Part shown: positions 17,861 through 30,200 of the stretch, piece by piece
Layout: each line of letters starts with the position of its first letter
How positions within the stretch are numbered: position 1 is the first letter of the stretch
From: Akkermansia muciniphila
GTDB taxonomy: Bacteria; Verrucomicrobiota; Verrucomicrobiia; Verrucomicrobiales; Akkermansiaceae
Direction of reading: 5' to 3'
Length of the DNA stretch: 64,000 nucleotides
Assembly (NCBI RefSeq): GCF_002884975.1
Contig: NZ_PJKB01000002.1
Span: 248,001-312,000 of the forward strand
The notes under the pieces: model-generated
What the model saw: the letters and a program-made list of their open reading frames with translations, nothing else
Told to the model about the DNA's origin: nothing
The model's database searches: none
Program-made: the position numbers and the translations under genes

Positions 17861-18949
17861 TTAATGTCCGGCGGCTTCCGCCTGGTCCAGGTACCACTGG
17901 TAGATGCGTTCCACGCCTTCCTCCAGTTCCACCCGGTGGGTCCAGCCCAGGGAGTGCAGCTTGGAAACATCCGTCAGCTTGCGCATGGCGCCGTCCGGCT
18001 TGTCCGCGTTGAACACCAGTTCTCCCCGGTATCCTTCTTTGGAGGCAATCAGGCGAGCCAGTCCGCCGATGGAGATTTCCTTTCCGGTGCCGATGTTGAT
18101 ATGGCAGTTCCGCACCTCCCGGTCTTCCCCTTTCAACTGGCTGAAATCCACCTGTTCCATTACGTGGACGCAGGCGTCCGCCATGTCCTCGCTCCACAGG
18201 AATTCACGCAGGGGCGTGCCCGTTCCCCACAGTTCCACGGAACCGGGGGTGATGCCATATCTGCCCAGCACGGACAGGATGGCTTCTTCCGGAGCCGTTC
18301 CGTCCACCTGTTCCACGGGGCGGGCGGCCATGTCTTTCCGCACGGCCTCCCAGTTTCCCTCCATCAGGCATTTGGCCAGATGAATCTTGCGCACCATGGC
18401 GGGCAGCACGTGGCTGTTCTCCAGGTGGAAATTGTCATTGGGGCCGTACAGGTTCGTAGGCATCACGGCAATGTAGTTGGTGCCGTACTGGAGGTTGAAG
18501 CTCTCGCACATTTTCAGGCCTGCGATCTTGGCGATGGCGTAGGGCTCGTTGGTGTATTCCAGCGGGGAGGTGAGCAGGGCGCTCTCCTTCATGGGCTGGG
18601 GTGCCTCTCGCGGATAGATGCAGGTGCTCCCCAGGAAAAGGAGCTTGGATACGCCGTGCCGGAAACTTTCCCCGATGACGTTCTGCTGGATCTGGAGGTT
18701 GCGGAAGATGAAATCCGCACGGTAGCGTGAGTTGGCGATGATGCCGCCCACGAACGCCGCCGCCAGAAAGACGTATTCCGGCTTTTCCCGGTCAAAGAAT
18801 TCCCGGACGGCCGCCGGATCTTCCAAATCCAGTTCCCGGTGCGTCCGGCCGATCAGGTTGGAATACCCCTTCTTTTCCAGGGCTTTCCAGATGGCGGAAC
18901 CTACCAGGCCGCGGTGGCCGGCCACAAAGATGGCGCTGTTTTTTTCCAT
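17861..18949 (-). CDS. fcl: GDP-L-fucose synthase
   Basis: An SDR enzyme (362 residues from the ATG at 18949) that epimerises and reduces GDP-4-keto-6-deoxymannose to GDP-L-fucose. The NAD(P)-binding motif is VAGHRGLVGSA. Catalytic residues are in FLGSTCIYP and NEPYAIAKIAG (YxxxK). PTNLYGPNDNF and WGTGTPLREFLWSEDMADAC are diagnostic of Fcl/WcaG. I chose 18949 because it sits 1 base after the gmd stop codon, the expected tight coupling; the frame is open 13 codons further into gmd. Confidence 0.95.
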   Translation of the reverse strand: MEKNSAIFVAGHRGLVGSAIWKALEKKGYSNLIGRTHRELDLEDPAAVREFFDREKPEYVFLAAAFVGGIIANSRYRADFIFRNLQIQQNVIGESFRHGVSKLLFLGSTCIYPREAPQPMKESALLTSPLEYTNEPYAIAKIAGLKMCESFNLQYGTNYIAVMPTNLYGPNDNFHLENSHVLPAMVRKIHLAKCLMEGNWEAVRKDMAARPVEQVDGTAPEEAILSVLGRYGITPGSVELWGTGTPLREFLWSEDMADACVHVMEQVDFSQLKGEDREVRNCHINIGTGKEISIGGLARLIASKEGYRGELVFNADKPDGAMRKLTDVSKLHSLGWTHRVELEEGVERIYQWYLDQAEAAGH

Positions 18950-18950
18950 C

Positions 18951-20018
18951 TCAGCAATTGACGGGATTTTTGACGTACTCCATGTCATGCTTCACCATGA
19001 TGCGCACGAGCTCCTCAAACGGAGTGGAGGTAGGGTTCCAGCCAAGGAGGGTTCTGGCCTTGGTGGGGTCTCCCAGCAGCTGTTCCACCTCGGAAGGGCG
19101 GAAATACCTGGGGTCCACTTCCACCAGGATGTTGCCCGTCTTTTTGTCGCGGCCGCGTTCTTCCACGCCTTCGCCTTCCCATTCCAGTTCGATCCCGGCT
19201 TCGCGGAAGGCCAGCGTGCAGAATTCCCGGACAGTGTGCATCTCCCCGGTGGCGATCACGAAGTCTTCCGGCTTGTCATGCTGGAGGATCAGCCACATGC
19301 ACTCCACGTAATCCCTGGCATAGCCCCAGTCGCGCAGGGCGTTCAGGTTGCCCAGGTAAAGCTTGTCCTGCATGCCCTGGGCGATGCGGGCCGCCGCCAG
19401 CGTAATCTTGCGGGTGACGAAGTTTTCCCCGCGGCGTTCGCTCTCATGGTTGAACAGGATGCCGTTGACGGCAAACATGCCGTAGGATTCCCGGTAATTC
19501 TTGGTGATCCAGAACCCGTACTGCTTGGCTACGCCATAGGGGGAGCGCGGGTAGAACGGAGTGGTTTCCTTCTGGGGGACTTCCTGCACCAGCCCGAAAA
19601 GTTCAGAGGTGGAGGCCTGGTAAATGCGGCATTTCTTTTCCATGCCCAGGATGCGGACGGCTTCCAGCATGCGGAGGGTGCCCACGGCGTCCGTTTCCGC
19701 CGTGTATTCCGGCACGTCAAAGCTGACCTTCACATGGCTCTGGGCGGCCAGGTTGTAAATTTCATCCGGCTGCACGGTCTGGATAATGCGAATCAGGGAG
19801 CTGGAATCCGTCATGTCTCCGTAGTGGAGGTTGATCAGCCGGTTTTTCTTCATGTCCCGGACCCATTCGTCCAGATAAAGATGTTCAATGCGGCCTGTGT
19901 TGAAGGAAGAGGAGCGGCGCAGGATGCCGTGAACTTCATAACCTTTGTCGATCAGGAACTCTGCGAGAAAAGAGCCGTCCTGCCCCGTAATGCCGGAGAT
20001 CAATGCGATTTTGCTCAT
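18951..20018 (-). CDS. gmd: GDP-mannose 4,6-dehydratase
   Basis: 355 residues, first step of GDP-L-fucose synthesis from GDP-mannose. Motifs: [19 protein letters not shown] (Rossmann), the Gmd-specific [18 protein letters not shown], the catalytic STSELFG region and the YxxxK in [11 protein letters not shown]. It is followed 1 base later by fcl, so the pair makes GDP-fucose for surface glycans. manC and manB are not in this window. On the minus strand TATACA (20023-20028) lies only 4 bases before the ATG, but no matching -35 was seen. Confidence 0.95.
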   Translation of the reverse strand: MSKIALISGITGQDGSFLAEFLIDKGYEVHGILRRSSSFNTGRIEHLYLDEWVRDMKKNRLINLHYGDMTDSSSLIRIIQTVQPDEIYNLAAQSHVKVSFDVPEYTAETDAVGTLRMLEAVRILGMEKKCRIYQASTSELFGLVQEVPQKETTPFYPRSPYGVAKQYGFWITKNYRESYGMFAVNGILFNHESERRGENFVTRKITLAAARIAQGMQDKLYLGNLNALRDWGYARDYVECMWLILQHDKPEDFVIATGEMHTVREFCTLAFREAGIELEWEGEGVEERGRDKKTGNILVEVDPRYFRPSEVEQLLGDPTKARTLLGWNPTSTPFEELVRIMVKHDMEYVKNPVNC

Positions 20019-20152
20019 GTAATGTATACTTCAGGTGTTTGTTGGTTAGGGAGGCATGATTCATGCCCTTTATTGAAAATAATGCATTGTTCCCATGATG
20101 ACGAGGAAAATGCTGTGGTCCTTGAAGGGGGAAGGGCGTGCCGGCGGGATGC

Positions 20153-21259
20153 TTATCGTTTGCAGGATGCAATCATTCGCTTGAAGTCGCGGAACAGGTA
20201 CTGGGGATCCCTTGGGCCTGGAGCGGCTTCCGGATGGTACTGCACGCTGAAGACGGGGAGCGTCTTGTGGGCGATGCCTTCCACGGTGCCGTCATTCAGG
20301 TTCATCAGCGTGATCTCCACGTCGTCAGGCACGGTTGCCGGGTCCACGGCGAATCCGTGGTTCTGGGACGTGATGCTGATTTTGCCCGTGCGGAGGTCCT
20401 TCACCGGATGGTTGGCCCCGCGGTGGCCGAACTTGAGCTTGAAGGTCTTCGCCCCCAGCGCGTGGGAAATGATCTGGTGTCCCAGGCAGATGCCGAACAT
20501 GGGCACTTTACCGATCAGGGCGCCCACCTCCCGGTGGATGTCCGTCAGCGTAGCGGGGTCCCCGGGGCCGTTGGAAAGAAAAACGCCGTCCGGTTTCATG
20601 GCGAGCACCTCCTCCGCCGTAGTGTGTGCCGGGACTACGGTCACGCGGAAGCCGTTTTCCCTCAACTGGCGCAGGATGTTGTACTTGATGCCGAAGTCGA
20701 AGGCTACAAGGTCATACTCCACGGGGGGCAGTTCCCGGTCCGTCACCAGGGCGTCCACTTCCTCCGGCGTCATGGGGTGGGAGCCGATCTTGTCCACGAT
20801 GTTGCACCCTTCCATGGAAGGGGCCTTTCTGGCGGCTTCCACGGCTTCCTCCGGCGTCAGTTCCGTGGTGAGGCAGGCGCGCATGGCTCCGGCGGAGCGC
20901 AAGTGCTTGGCAATCTTGCGGGTGTCCACCCCCTCAATGCCGATGATGCCCTGCTTTTCCAGCCAGGGGCCCAGGGCCTCCGTGGCGCGCCAGTTGGAAT
21001 GGACCTTCGCCAGCTCCGCCACCACAAAGCCGCTGACCTGCGCCTTGCCGGACTCGTAATCTTCCGGGTTGATGCCGTAATTGCCGATCAGGGGATAGGT
21101 CATCGTGACGATCTGGCCGCTGTAGGACGGGTCCGTCAGGACTTCCTGGTAGCCGGTCATGGAGGTGTTGAAGCAGGCTTCCCCCACTTCCGTGCCCGTG
21201 GCTCCGAAGTGTGAACCGATGAAGACGCTGCCGTCTTCCAGTGCGAGAATGGCTCTCAT
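20153..21259 (-). CDS. carA: Carbamoyl-phosphate synthase small (glutaminase) subunit
   Basis: 368 residues. The N-terminal CPSase small-chain domain (AILALEDGSVFIGSHFGA; FNTSMTGYQEVLTDPSY) is followed by a class I glutamine amidotransferase with nucleophile Cys in MFGICLGHQI and the His/Glu pair in QYHPEAAPG. It supplies ammonia from glutamine to CarB for arginine and pyrimidine synthesis. It lies downstream of carB with a 27-base gap, the reverse of the usual carAB order. Confidence 0.96.
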   Translation of the reverse strand: MRAILALEDGSVFIGSHFGATGTEVGEACFNTSMTGYQEVLTDPSYSGQIVTMTYPLIGNYGINPEDYESGKAQVSGFVVAELAKVHSNWRATEALGPWLEKQGIIGIEGVDTRKIAKHLRSAGAMRACLTTELTPEEAVEAARKAPSMEGCNIVDKIGSHPMTPEEVDALVTDRELPPVEYDLVAFDFGIKYNILRQLRENGFRVTVVPAHTTAEEVLAMKPDGVFLSNGPGDPATLTDIHREVGALIGKVPMFGICLGHQIISHALGAKTFKLKFGHRGANHPVKDLRTGKISITSQNHGFAVDPATVPDDVEITLMNLNDGTVEGIAHKTLPVFSVQYHPEAAPGPRDPQYLFRDFKRMIASCKR

Positions 21260-21286
21260 GATATGGGTATTCTGTATGGTGCGGGG

Positions 21287-24490
<3,204 letters not shown>

Positions 24491-24744
24491 AATGGCGATG
24501 GAAGAATCTTGCGGGTTCGGGCCGTGGATTTCCGCCGGGGGAATTAAGTGCCCGCAGGGCTCCTGAGGAAAGTCTTTTTACGGCCAATGACGCGGATTTT
24601 TCAAGGGTTGGGTTGGGGCGGAAAACGGCGGGGAAAATCCAGGCCGGACCAGGGCGCGCCAAGGCTCCGGAGCCCTGCCGGGCCTGCCGCGGGAAGAGGC
24701 TTTCCCGCAGGTGGGCGGCGCGGCTCCGGAGCGGCGTCTGCACC
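24491..24744. other. GC-rich gap between glnN and carB
   Basis: No gene. The sequence GGCTCCGGAGC occurs twice (near 24663 and 24723), and GCGGGAA / TTCCCGC around 24688-24707 can form a hairpin. No T-run follows on either strand, so I do not call a terminator. Confidence 0.4.
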
Positions 24745-26880
24745 CTAATAGATGAACAGCATTTCCCGGTACTTGGGGAGAGGCCAGGACCGGTCGTTCA
24801 CCAGGGCTTCTGCTGCGTCGACGCTGGTTCTCAATCGGGACATCCCGGCAAGGATGTCCTCATGGCAGCTCGTGAGCGCCGTTTCCAGCGTATCCAGGTC
24901 GGACACGATGGAATCCAGGGCATTGCCCAGCTTGTCCGCCAGCTTCCGCAGGGCGGAAGTGCCGGAGTCCTGCTTGGCGTCCAGCGCCCTGGAAAGCGCG
25001 GAAACGGTTTGCTTGTACTCATTGCGCAGGGCAGGGAGGATGATGGTGGCGGCCATTTCCCAGGACAGGCGCCCTTCAATGCGGATGCGCCTGTGGTATT
25101 CTTCCAGGAAAATCTCAAACCGGGATTCCAGCTCCCTTCTGGAAAACACGCCGTACTTCTCAAACAGGGCCACGTTCTTTTCATTGACCAGGGTATGGAG
25201 GGCGCTCATCGTATTCTTCAGGTTGGGCAGCCCGCGGCGTTCCGCCTCCTTCACCCATTCCTCGGAATAATTGTCTCCGTTGAAAATAATCCTCTTGTGT
25301 CCGGAAATCCGGCGCTTGAGCGTTTCCTGAAGCTGGACCAGGAAGGTCTCCGGCGCGAAGGAGGAAAGTTCTTCCGCCAGGGAATCGAAGGCCTCCGCCA
25401 CGATGGTGTTCAGGGTGATCATGGGCCCGGCGCAGGACTGGGCGGAACCGGGCGCGCGGAACTCGAACTTGTTCCCGGTGAAGGCGAACGGGCTGGTGCG
25501 GTTGCGGTCCGTGGCGTCCCTGGGCAGGATGGGCAGCGTATCCACGCCGATCTTGAGCGTGTCGTTCCGTCTGCCGCATCCGGCTTCCCCATTGATGATA
25601 TTCTCAATCACCTCATTAAGCTGGTCGCCCAGGAAAATGGAGATAATGGCGGGGGGCGCCTCGTTCGCCCCCAGGCGGTGGTCGTTCCCGGCGCTGGCTA
25701 CGGAAGTCCGGAGCAGGTCGCTGTGCTTGTCCACGGCCTCAATAATGGCGGTCAGCACCGTCAGGAAAATGGCGTTCTGCTGCGGGTCCGTGCCGGGATC
25801 CAGCAGGTTCTTGTTCCCGTAGGAGATGGACCAGTTATTATGCTTGCCGGAGCCGTTGACGCCCACGAAGGGCTTTTCATGGAGCAGGCACACCAGGCCG
25901 TGCCTGCTGGCCTGCTGGCGCAGGATTTCCATCACCAGCATGTTGTGGTCAATCGCCAGGTTCACGTCCTCAAACAGGGGGGCCAGCTCAAACTGGGCCG
26001 GGGCCACCTCATTGTGGCGCGTCTTGGCCGGAATGCCCAGCCGCCAGAGTTCCGTTTCCACATCATTCATGAAATTCAGGATGCGGGGCTTGATGGAGCC
26101 GAAGTAGTGGTCCTCCAGCTGCTGGTGCTTGGCGGGCGGCGCGCCGAACAGGGTGCGCCCCGTCTGGACCAGGTCCGGGCGGTTCAGGTAGAAATTCTTG
26201 TCGATCAGGAAATACTCCTGTTCCGCCCCCAGCGTGATGGTCACGCGGGAATCCGGCAGGTTGAAGCACTTCATCAGCCTTCTGGCGGCGTTGCTCAGCG
26301 CCTGCCGGGAACGGAGCAGGGGTGTCTTCTTGTCCAGGGCGTCACCCGTGTAGGAACAATAGGCGGTGGGGATGCACAGGGTGGCTCCGTTGCCGTGGCG
26401 CTTGATGAACGCGGGGCTGGTGGGGTCCCATGCGGTATAGCCGCGGGCCTCAAACGTGCAGCGCAGGCCTCCGGAAGGGAAGCTGGACGCGTCCGGCTCG
26501 CTCACAATCAGGTTCTTGCCGGAAAAGCTCATGATAGCCTCCATGCCCCTGGGGTCCAGGAAGGAATCATGCTTCTCCGCCGTGGAGCCTGTCATGGGCT
26601 GGAACCAGTGTGTGTAATGGGTGGCTCCCCGTTCCAGGGCCCACTGTTTCATGGCATGGGCCACGTCCGCGGCGATGTCCGCGTTCAGCGGCAGGCCGTC
26701 CTGAATGGTGGCCAGAAGGGTCTTGGCCGTATCCTTGGGCAGGTACTGCTTCATCACCTCCGTGCTGAAAACGTCGGCGCCGTAATAATCAATGCTGACA
26801 GGGGCGCTCTCGCTCACTCCGCTCACGGGCAGGGAGGCGATGGCGCTGATGGCTTGTGTTCTGGTAGAGTCACTCATCAT
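24745..26880 (-). CDS. glnN: Glutamine synthetase, type III
   Basis: 711 residues, the length of GSIII (types I and II are about 470 and 350). Characteristic motifs: YGADVFSTEVMKQYLP at the N-terminus, GAEQEYFLIDKNFY, HNEVAPAQFELAPLFEDVN, KPFVGVNGSGKHNNWSI (active site) and NRTSPFAFTGNKFEFRAPG. It makes glutamine from glutamate, ammonia and ATP. Two adjacent ATGs start the frame (26880 and 26877). A near-consensus sigma-54 promoter lies 25 bases upstream and the gene is divergent from gltB, its metabolic partner. Confidence 0.96.
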   Translation of the reverse strand: MMSDSTRTQAISAIASLPVSGVSESAPVSIDYYGADVFSTEVMKQYLPKDTAKTLLATIQDGLPLNADIAADVAHAMKQWALERGATHYTHWFQPMTGSTAEKHDSFLDPRGMEAIMSFSGKNLIVSEPDASSFPSGGLRCTFEARGYTAWDPTSPAFIKRHGNGATLCIPTAYCSYTGDALDKKTPLLRSRQALSNAARRLMKCFNLPDSRVTITLGAEQEYFLIDKNFYLNRPDLVQTGRTLFGAPPAKHQQLEDHYFGSIKPRILNFMNDVETELWRLGIPAKTRHNEVAPAQFELAPLFEDVNLAIDHNMLVMEILRQQASRHGLVCLLHEKPFVGVNGSGKHNNWSISYGNKNLLDPGTDPQQNAIFLTVLTAIIEAVDKHSDLLRTSVASAGNDHRLGANEAPPAIISIFLGDQLNEVIENIINGEAGCGRRNDTLKIGVDTLPILPRDATDRNRTSPFAFTGNKFEFRAPGSAQSCAGPMITLNTIVAEAFDSLAEELSSFAPETFLVQLQETLKRRISGHKRIIFNGDNYSEEWVKEAERRGLPNLKNTMSALHTLVNEKNVALFEKYGVFSRRELESRFEIFLEEYHRRIRIEGRLSWEMAATIILPALRNEYKQTVSALSRALDAKQDSGTSALRKLADKLGNALDSIVSDLDTLETALTSCHEDILAGMSRLRTSVDAAEALVNDRSWPLPKYREMLFIY

Positions 26881-26904
26881 GGTTAACTGTTACATCTTTT
26901 ACTT

Positions 26905-26921
26905 AGCAAGAAGCGTGCCAA
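26905..26921 (-). promoter_or_regulatory. Sigma-54 promoter of glnN
   Basis: On the minus strand TTGGCACGCTTCTTGCT, matching the -24/-12 consensus TGGCAC-N5-TTGC with GG and GC exactly 10 bases apart. Predicted transcript start near 26895, leaving a leader of about 15 bases. Confidence 0.85.
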
Positions 26922-27044
26922 CTTTTTTGGCTCGCTGGGGGCGGATGGTGTAAATGAAGATTAAAGGAATGGGAATCAATGCCTTTTGGTGTATTTCGGA
27001 AGAAAGTTCCCCGCGAGAACTGCCGGATGGAAGTTGGAAATGCA

Positions 27045-27058
27045 TTACGGAAATGTAA
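27045..27058. promoter_or_regulatory. Palindromic activator site 1 (TTAC-N6-GTAA)
   Basis: TTACGGAAATGTAA, part of a 17-base sequence (TTACGGAAATGTAAAAA) repeated exactly 33 bases further on. It lies 123 bases upstream of the glnN -24 element. I infer an enhancer for a sigma-54 activator. Confidence 0.65.
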
Positions 27059-27077
27059 AAACAGGCGGAAAGTGTGT

Positions 27078-27091
27078 TTACGGAAATGTAA
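27078..27091. promoter_or_regulatory. Palindromic activator site 2 (TTAC-N6-GTAA)
   Basis: Second copy of TTACGGAAATGTAA, three helical turns from site 1 and 132 bases upstream of the gltB -24 element. The pair is centred almost exactly midway between the two divergent promoters. Confidence 0.65.
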
Positions 27092-27223
27092 AAAAACGAG
27101 ATATCCCGAAGCTTGCCGTACGTTTCCCTGCCCACGGGCGGCGGAAGGATGCCGCGGGAAAAAGCCTGTAAAACCGGGCTGTCAGGGGCCGTCCCGGCAT
27201 TCCGGTGTGACCTGGAAGAAAAG

Positions 27224-27240
27224 TTGGCACGCTTTTTGCT
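27224..27240 (+). promoter_or_regulatory. Sigma-54 promoter of gltB
   Basis: TTGGCACGCTTTTTGCT, one base different from the glnN promoter on the other strand, with GG (27226-27227) and GC (27238-27239) 10 bases apart. A TGCTATAAT (27237-27245, extended -10 for sigma-70) overlaps its 3' end, so a second promoter is possible. Confidence 0.85.
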
Positions 27241-27281
27241 ATAATGAAGGCAGCTTAACCCAAACAAGAAACAGCAAACTG

Positions 27282-30200
27282 ATGAATAGTGATCAATTCG
27301 AGACAGGCATCCCCGCGCCGCAGGGATTGTATGACTTTGAACAGGAGAGGGACGCCTGCGGCGTGGGTCTGGTGGCGGACCTGAAAAATGAACCGAGCCA
27401 CAAGATCATTGAAATGGGGATCACCGTTCTCAAAAGGCTCATGCACCGCGGCGCGGTGGGGAGCGATCCTGAAACCGGGGACGGCGCGGGCATCATGCTG
27501 GCCCTGCCGGATGAATTCTTCCGCCTGGCTCTTCCCAACCAGCTTCCCGCGCGGGGGAAATACGGAGTCGCCATGATATTCGGCGGCAGCGGCCATGAAA
27601 AGGAACTGGAAGCCGCCGTCACGGAAAATGGAGGCGCGGTGATTGCCTGGAGACAGGTTCCCGTGAACCCGGACAGCATCGGCGCCAACGCCCGGCGCTC
27701 CTGCCCCCTGATCCGTCAATTATTCATTGACGGCAGCGGCTTCACGGACCAGGCGGAATTGGAGCGCAAGCTCTTCGTGATGCGCCGTGACATGGAACGG
27801 CGCGTAGAAGGCTGCTACGTATGCAGCTGTTCCAGCCGCAGCATTGTATACAAGGGACTGTTCCTGGGTACGCAGATTGAAGGATTTTATGAAGACCTGG
27901 CCAGCGGGCACTTTAAATCCCCCCTGGCCCTGGTGCACCAGCGCTACAGCACCAACACCTTTCCCACCTGGAGCCTGGCCCATCCCTTCCGCTACCTGGC
28001 CCACAACGGGGAAATCAACACCCTGCGCGGGAACCTGAACCACCTGAAGGTGCGGGAACCGCATCTGGCCTCCCCCCTGCTGGGGGACGACATGCAGAAG
28101 CTGCTGCCGCTGGTTCCCCCCGGCCAGAGCGACTCCGCCTGCCTGGACAACATGGTGGAGCTGCTGGTGGCCGGCGGCCGCGACCTGCGCCACGCCATGC
28201 TCATGCTCATGCCGCAGGCCTGGGGCGCCAACTACCATCTGGGGCCGGACGTGCGCGGATTCTTTGAATACCACTCCGCCATGATGGAACCCTGGGACGG
28301 TCCCACTGCCGTGGTCTTTTCCGACGGGGTCAACGCCGGGGCCATGCTGGACCGCAACGGACTGCGCCCGGCCCGCTACACGCTGACCACGGACGACATA
28401 TTCATTCTGGCCTCGGAAACGGGCGTGGTGGACATACCCGCGGAAAAAGTCGCGCGCCGCGGCCGCCTGCGTCCAGGGGAAATGATCTACTGCGACTTGG
28501 TGAACCACCGGTTGGTGTCCGATACGGAAACCAAGAATGAAATGGCCCGGCGCATGCCATACCGCCGCTGGGTGGAGAAAAACAAGATTTCCGTCCGCTC
28601 CCTGTTTGATTCCGTCTCCGCTTCCGCGGAAATGCCGGACCTCACCGCGCGCCAGCGGCGGTTCGGGTTCACGCAAGAGGACATCGACCTGATCATCCGG
28701 CCCATGATGATGAAAGGCGCGGAACCCATCGGCTCCATGGGGAACGACGCTCCCCTGGCCGTCCTCTCCGGGAAGGCCCCGCTCCTGTTCAACTACTTCA
28801 AGCAATTGTTCGCGCAGGTGACCAACCCGCCCATTGACCCCATCCGGGAAGAGCTGGTCATGAGCCTCACCACGTACATAGGCAACCATCCCAACATTCT
28901 GGAAGAAACGCCGGAACACGCCCGGCTGATCAAGATGGCGCGCCCCGTCATTACGGATGAAGAACTCAACCGCCTCTGCGGCATCCGGGAGGCGGGGTTC
29001 CCGTCCGCCAGGCTTTCCATGCAGTTCCCGGAAGGCGGGAACGGGAAAGACCTGCGGGAAACGCTCGCCAGCCTGGCGGAATCCGCCGTGGGGCTGGTCA
29101 AATCCGGCGTGCGCATCCTGGTGTTGACGGACCGCAGCGTCAGCCCCGGTTATCTGCCCATCCCCAGCCTGCTGGCCTGTTCCGTGGTGCACCGTGCGCT
29201 GGCGGATGCGGGGCTGAGATCGGAAGCCGGGTTGATTCTGGAAACGGGGGAAGCGCGGGAAACCATGCACTTTGCCCTGCTGCTGGGTTTCGGCGCTACG
29301 GCGGTGAACCCGTACTTGGCCCTGGCTACGGTCACCTCCCTGGCCGCGCCCCAGGACTGCCCGCTGGACGTAGTGAAGGCGGCCAGCAACTACATCAACG
29401 CCATTGACAAGGGACTGCTTAAAATCATGTCCAAAATGGGCATCTCCACCCTGCGCAGCTACCGTTCCTCCCAGTTGTTCGAGGCTGTGGGGCTGAACAG
29501 GGAATTGATTGAGGAATACTTTCCCGGCACCGTCAGCCGCATAGGCGGCATCGGGCTGGAGGAAATAGCCATGGAATGCGGCCAGCGCGCCGCGGGCGCC
29601 ACCGCACAACAGGAAGCCCTGGATGCGGGCGGGCAGTACAAGTATAAAAAGGGAGGGGAGAACCATCTCTGGAATCCGCAGACCCTCCAGGCCTTCCGCA
29701 CCGCCGTGCGGGAAAACAACGTGGAAAAGTACCGCGAATTCGCGGAATACAGCAACCACCAGGCTGCGCACCTCTGCACCCTGCGCGGGCTGTTTGAGTT
29801 CAATCCCGCGGACGCTGTTCCGCTGGAGGAAGTGGAAAGCGCGGACTCCATCCTGCACCGCTTCGTCTCCGGGGCCATGTCCCTGGGCTCCCTCAGTCCG
29901 GAAGCGCATGAGGCCATCGCCATTGCGATGAACAAAATCGGCGCGAAAAGCAATTCCGGGGAAGGGGGCGAGGATGAGGCGCGCTACGAGCCTAACGCCC
30001 GGGGAGAAATCCGTTCCAGCGCGGTCAAGCAGGTAGCCAGCGGCCGCTTCGGCGTGACCATCAACTACCTGCGGCACGCGTCCGAACTGCAGATCAAGAT
30101 GGCCCAGGGCGCCAAGCCCGGAGAGGGCGGCCAGCTTCCGGCCCATAAGGTGGACCCGTACATTGCGCGGCTGCGCCACTCCATGCCGAACGTCAGCCTC

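Noticed and set aside
18732-21059. 775-codon plus-strand frame across gmd and carA
   Set aside because: It runs antisense through two recognised genes and an intergenic gap; no protein family features.
24660-24735. GC-rich hairpins downstream of glnN as a terminator
   Set aside because: Stable pairing is possible, but no T-run follows in the direction of glnN transcription.
24613-26886. 757-codon plus-strand frame antisense to glnN
   Set aside because: Shadow of glnN.
26979-27281. Upstream extension of gltB
   Set aside because: The extra 101 codons cover the operator repeats and the sigma-54 promoter; homology starts at MNSDQFETG.
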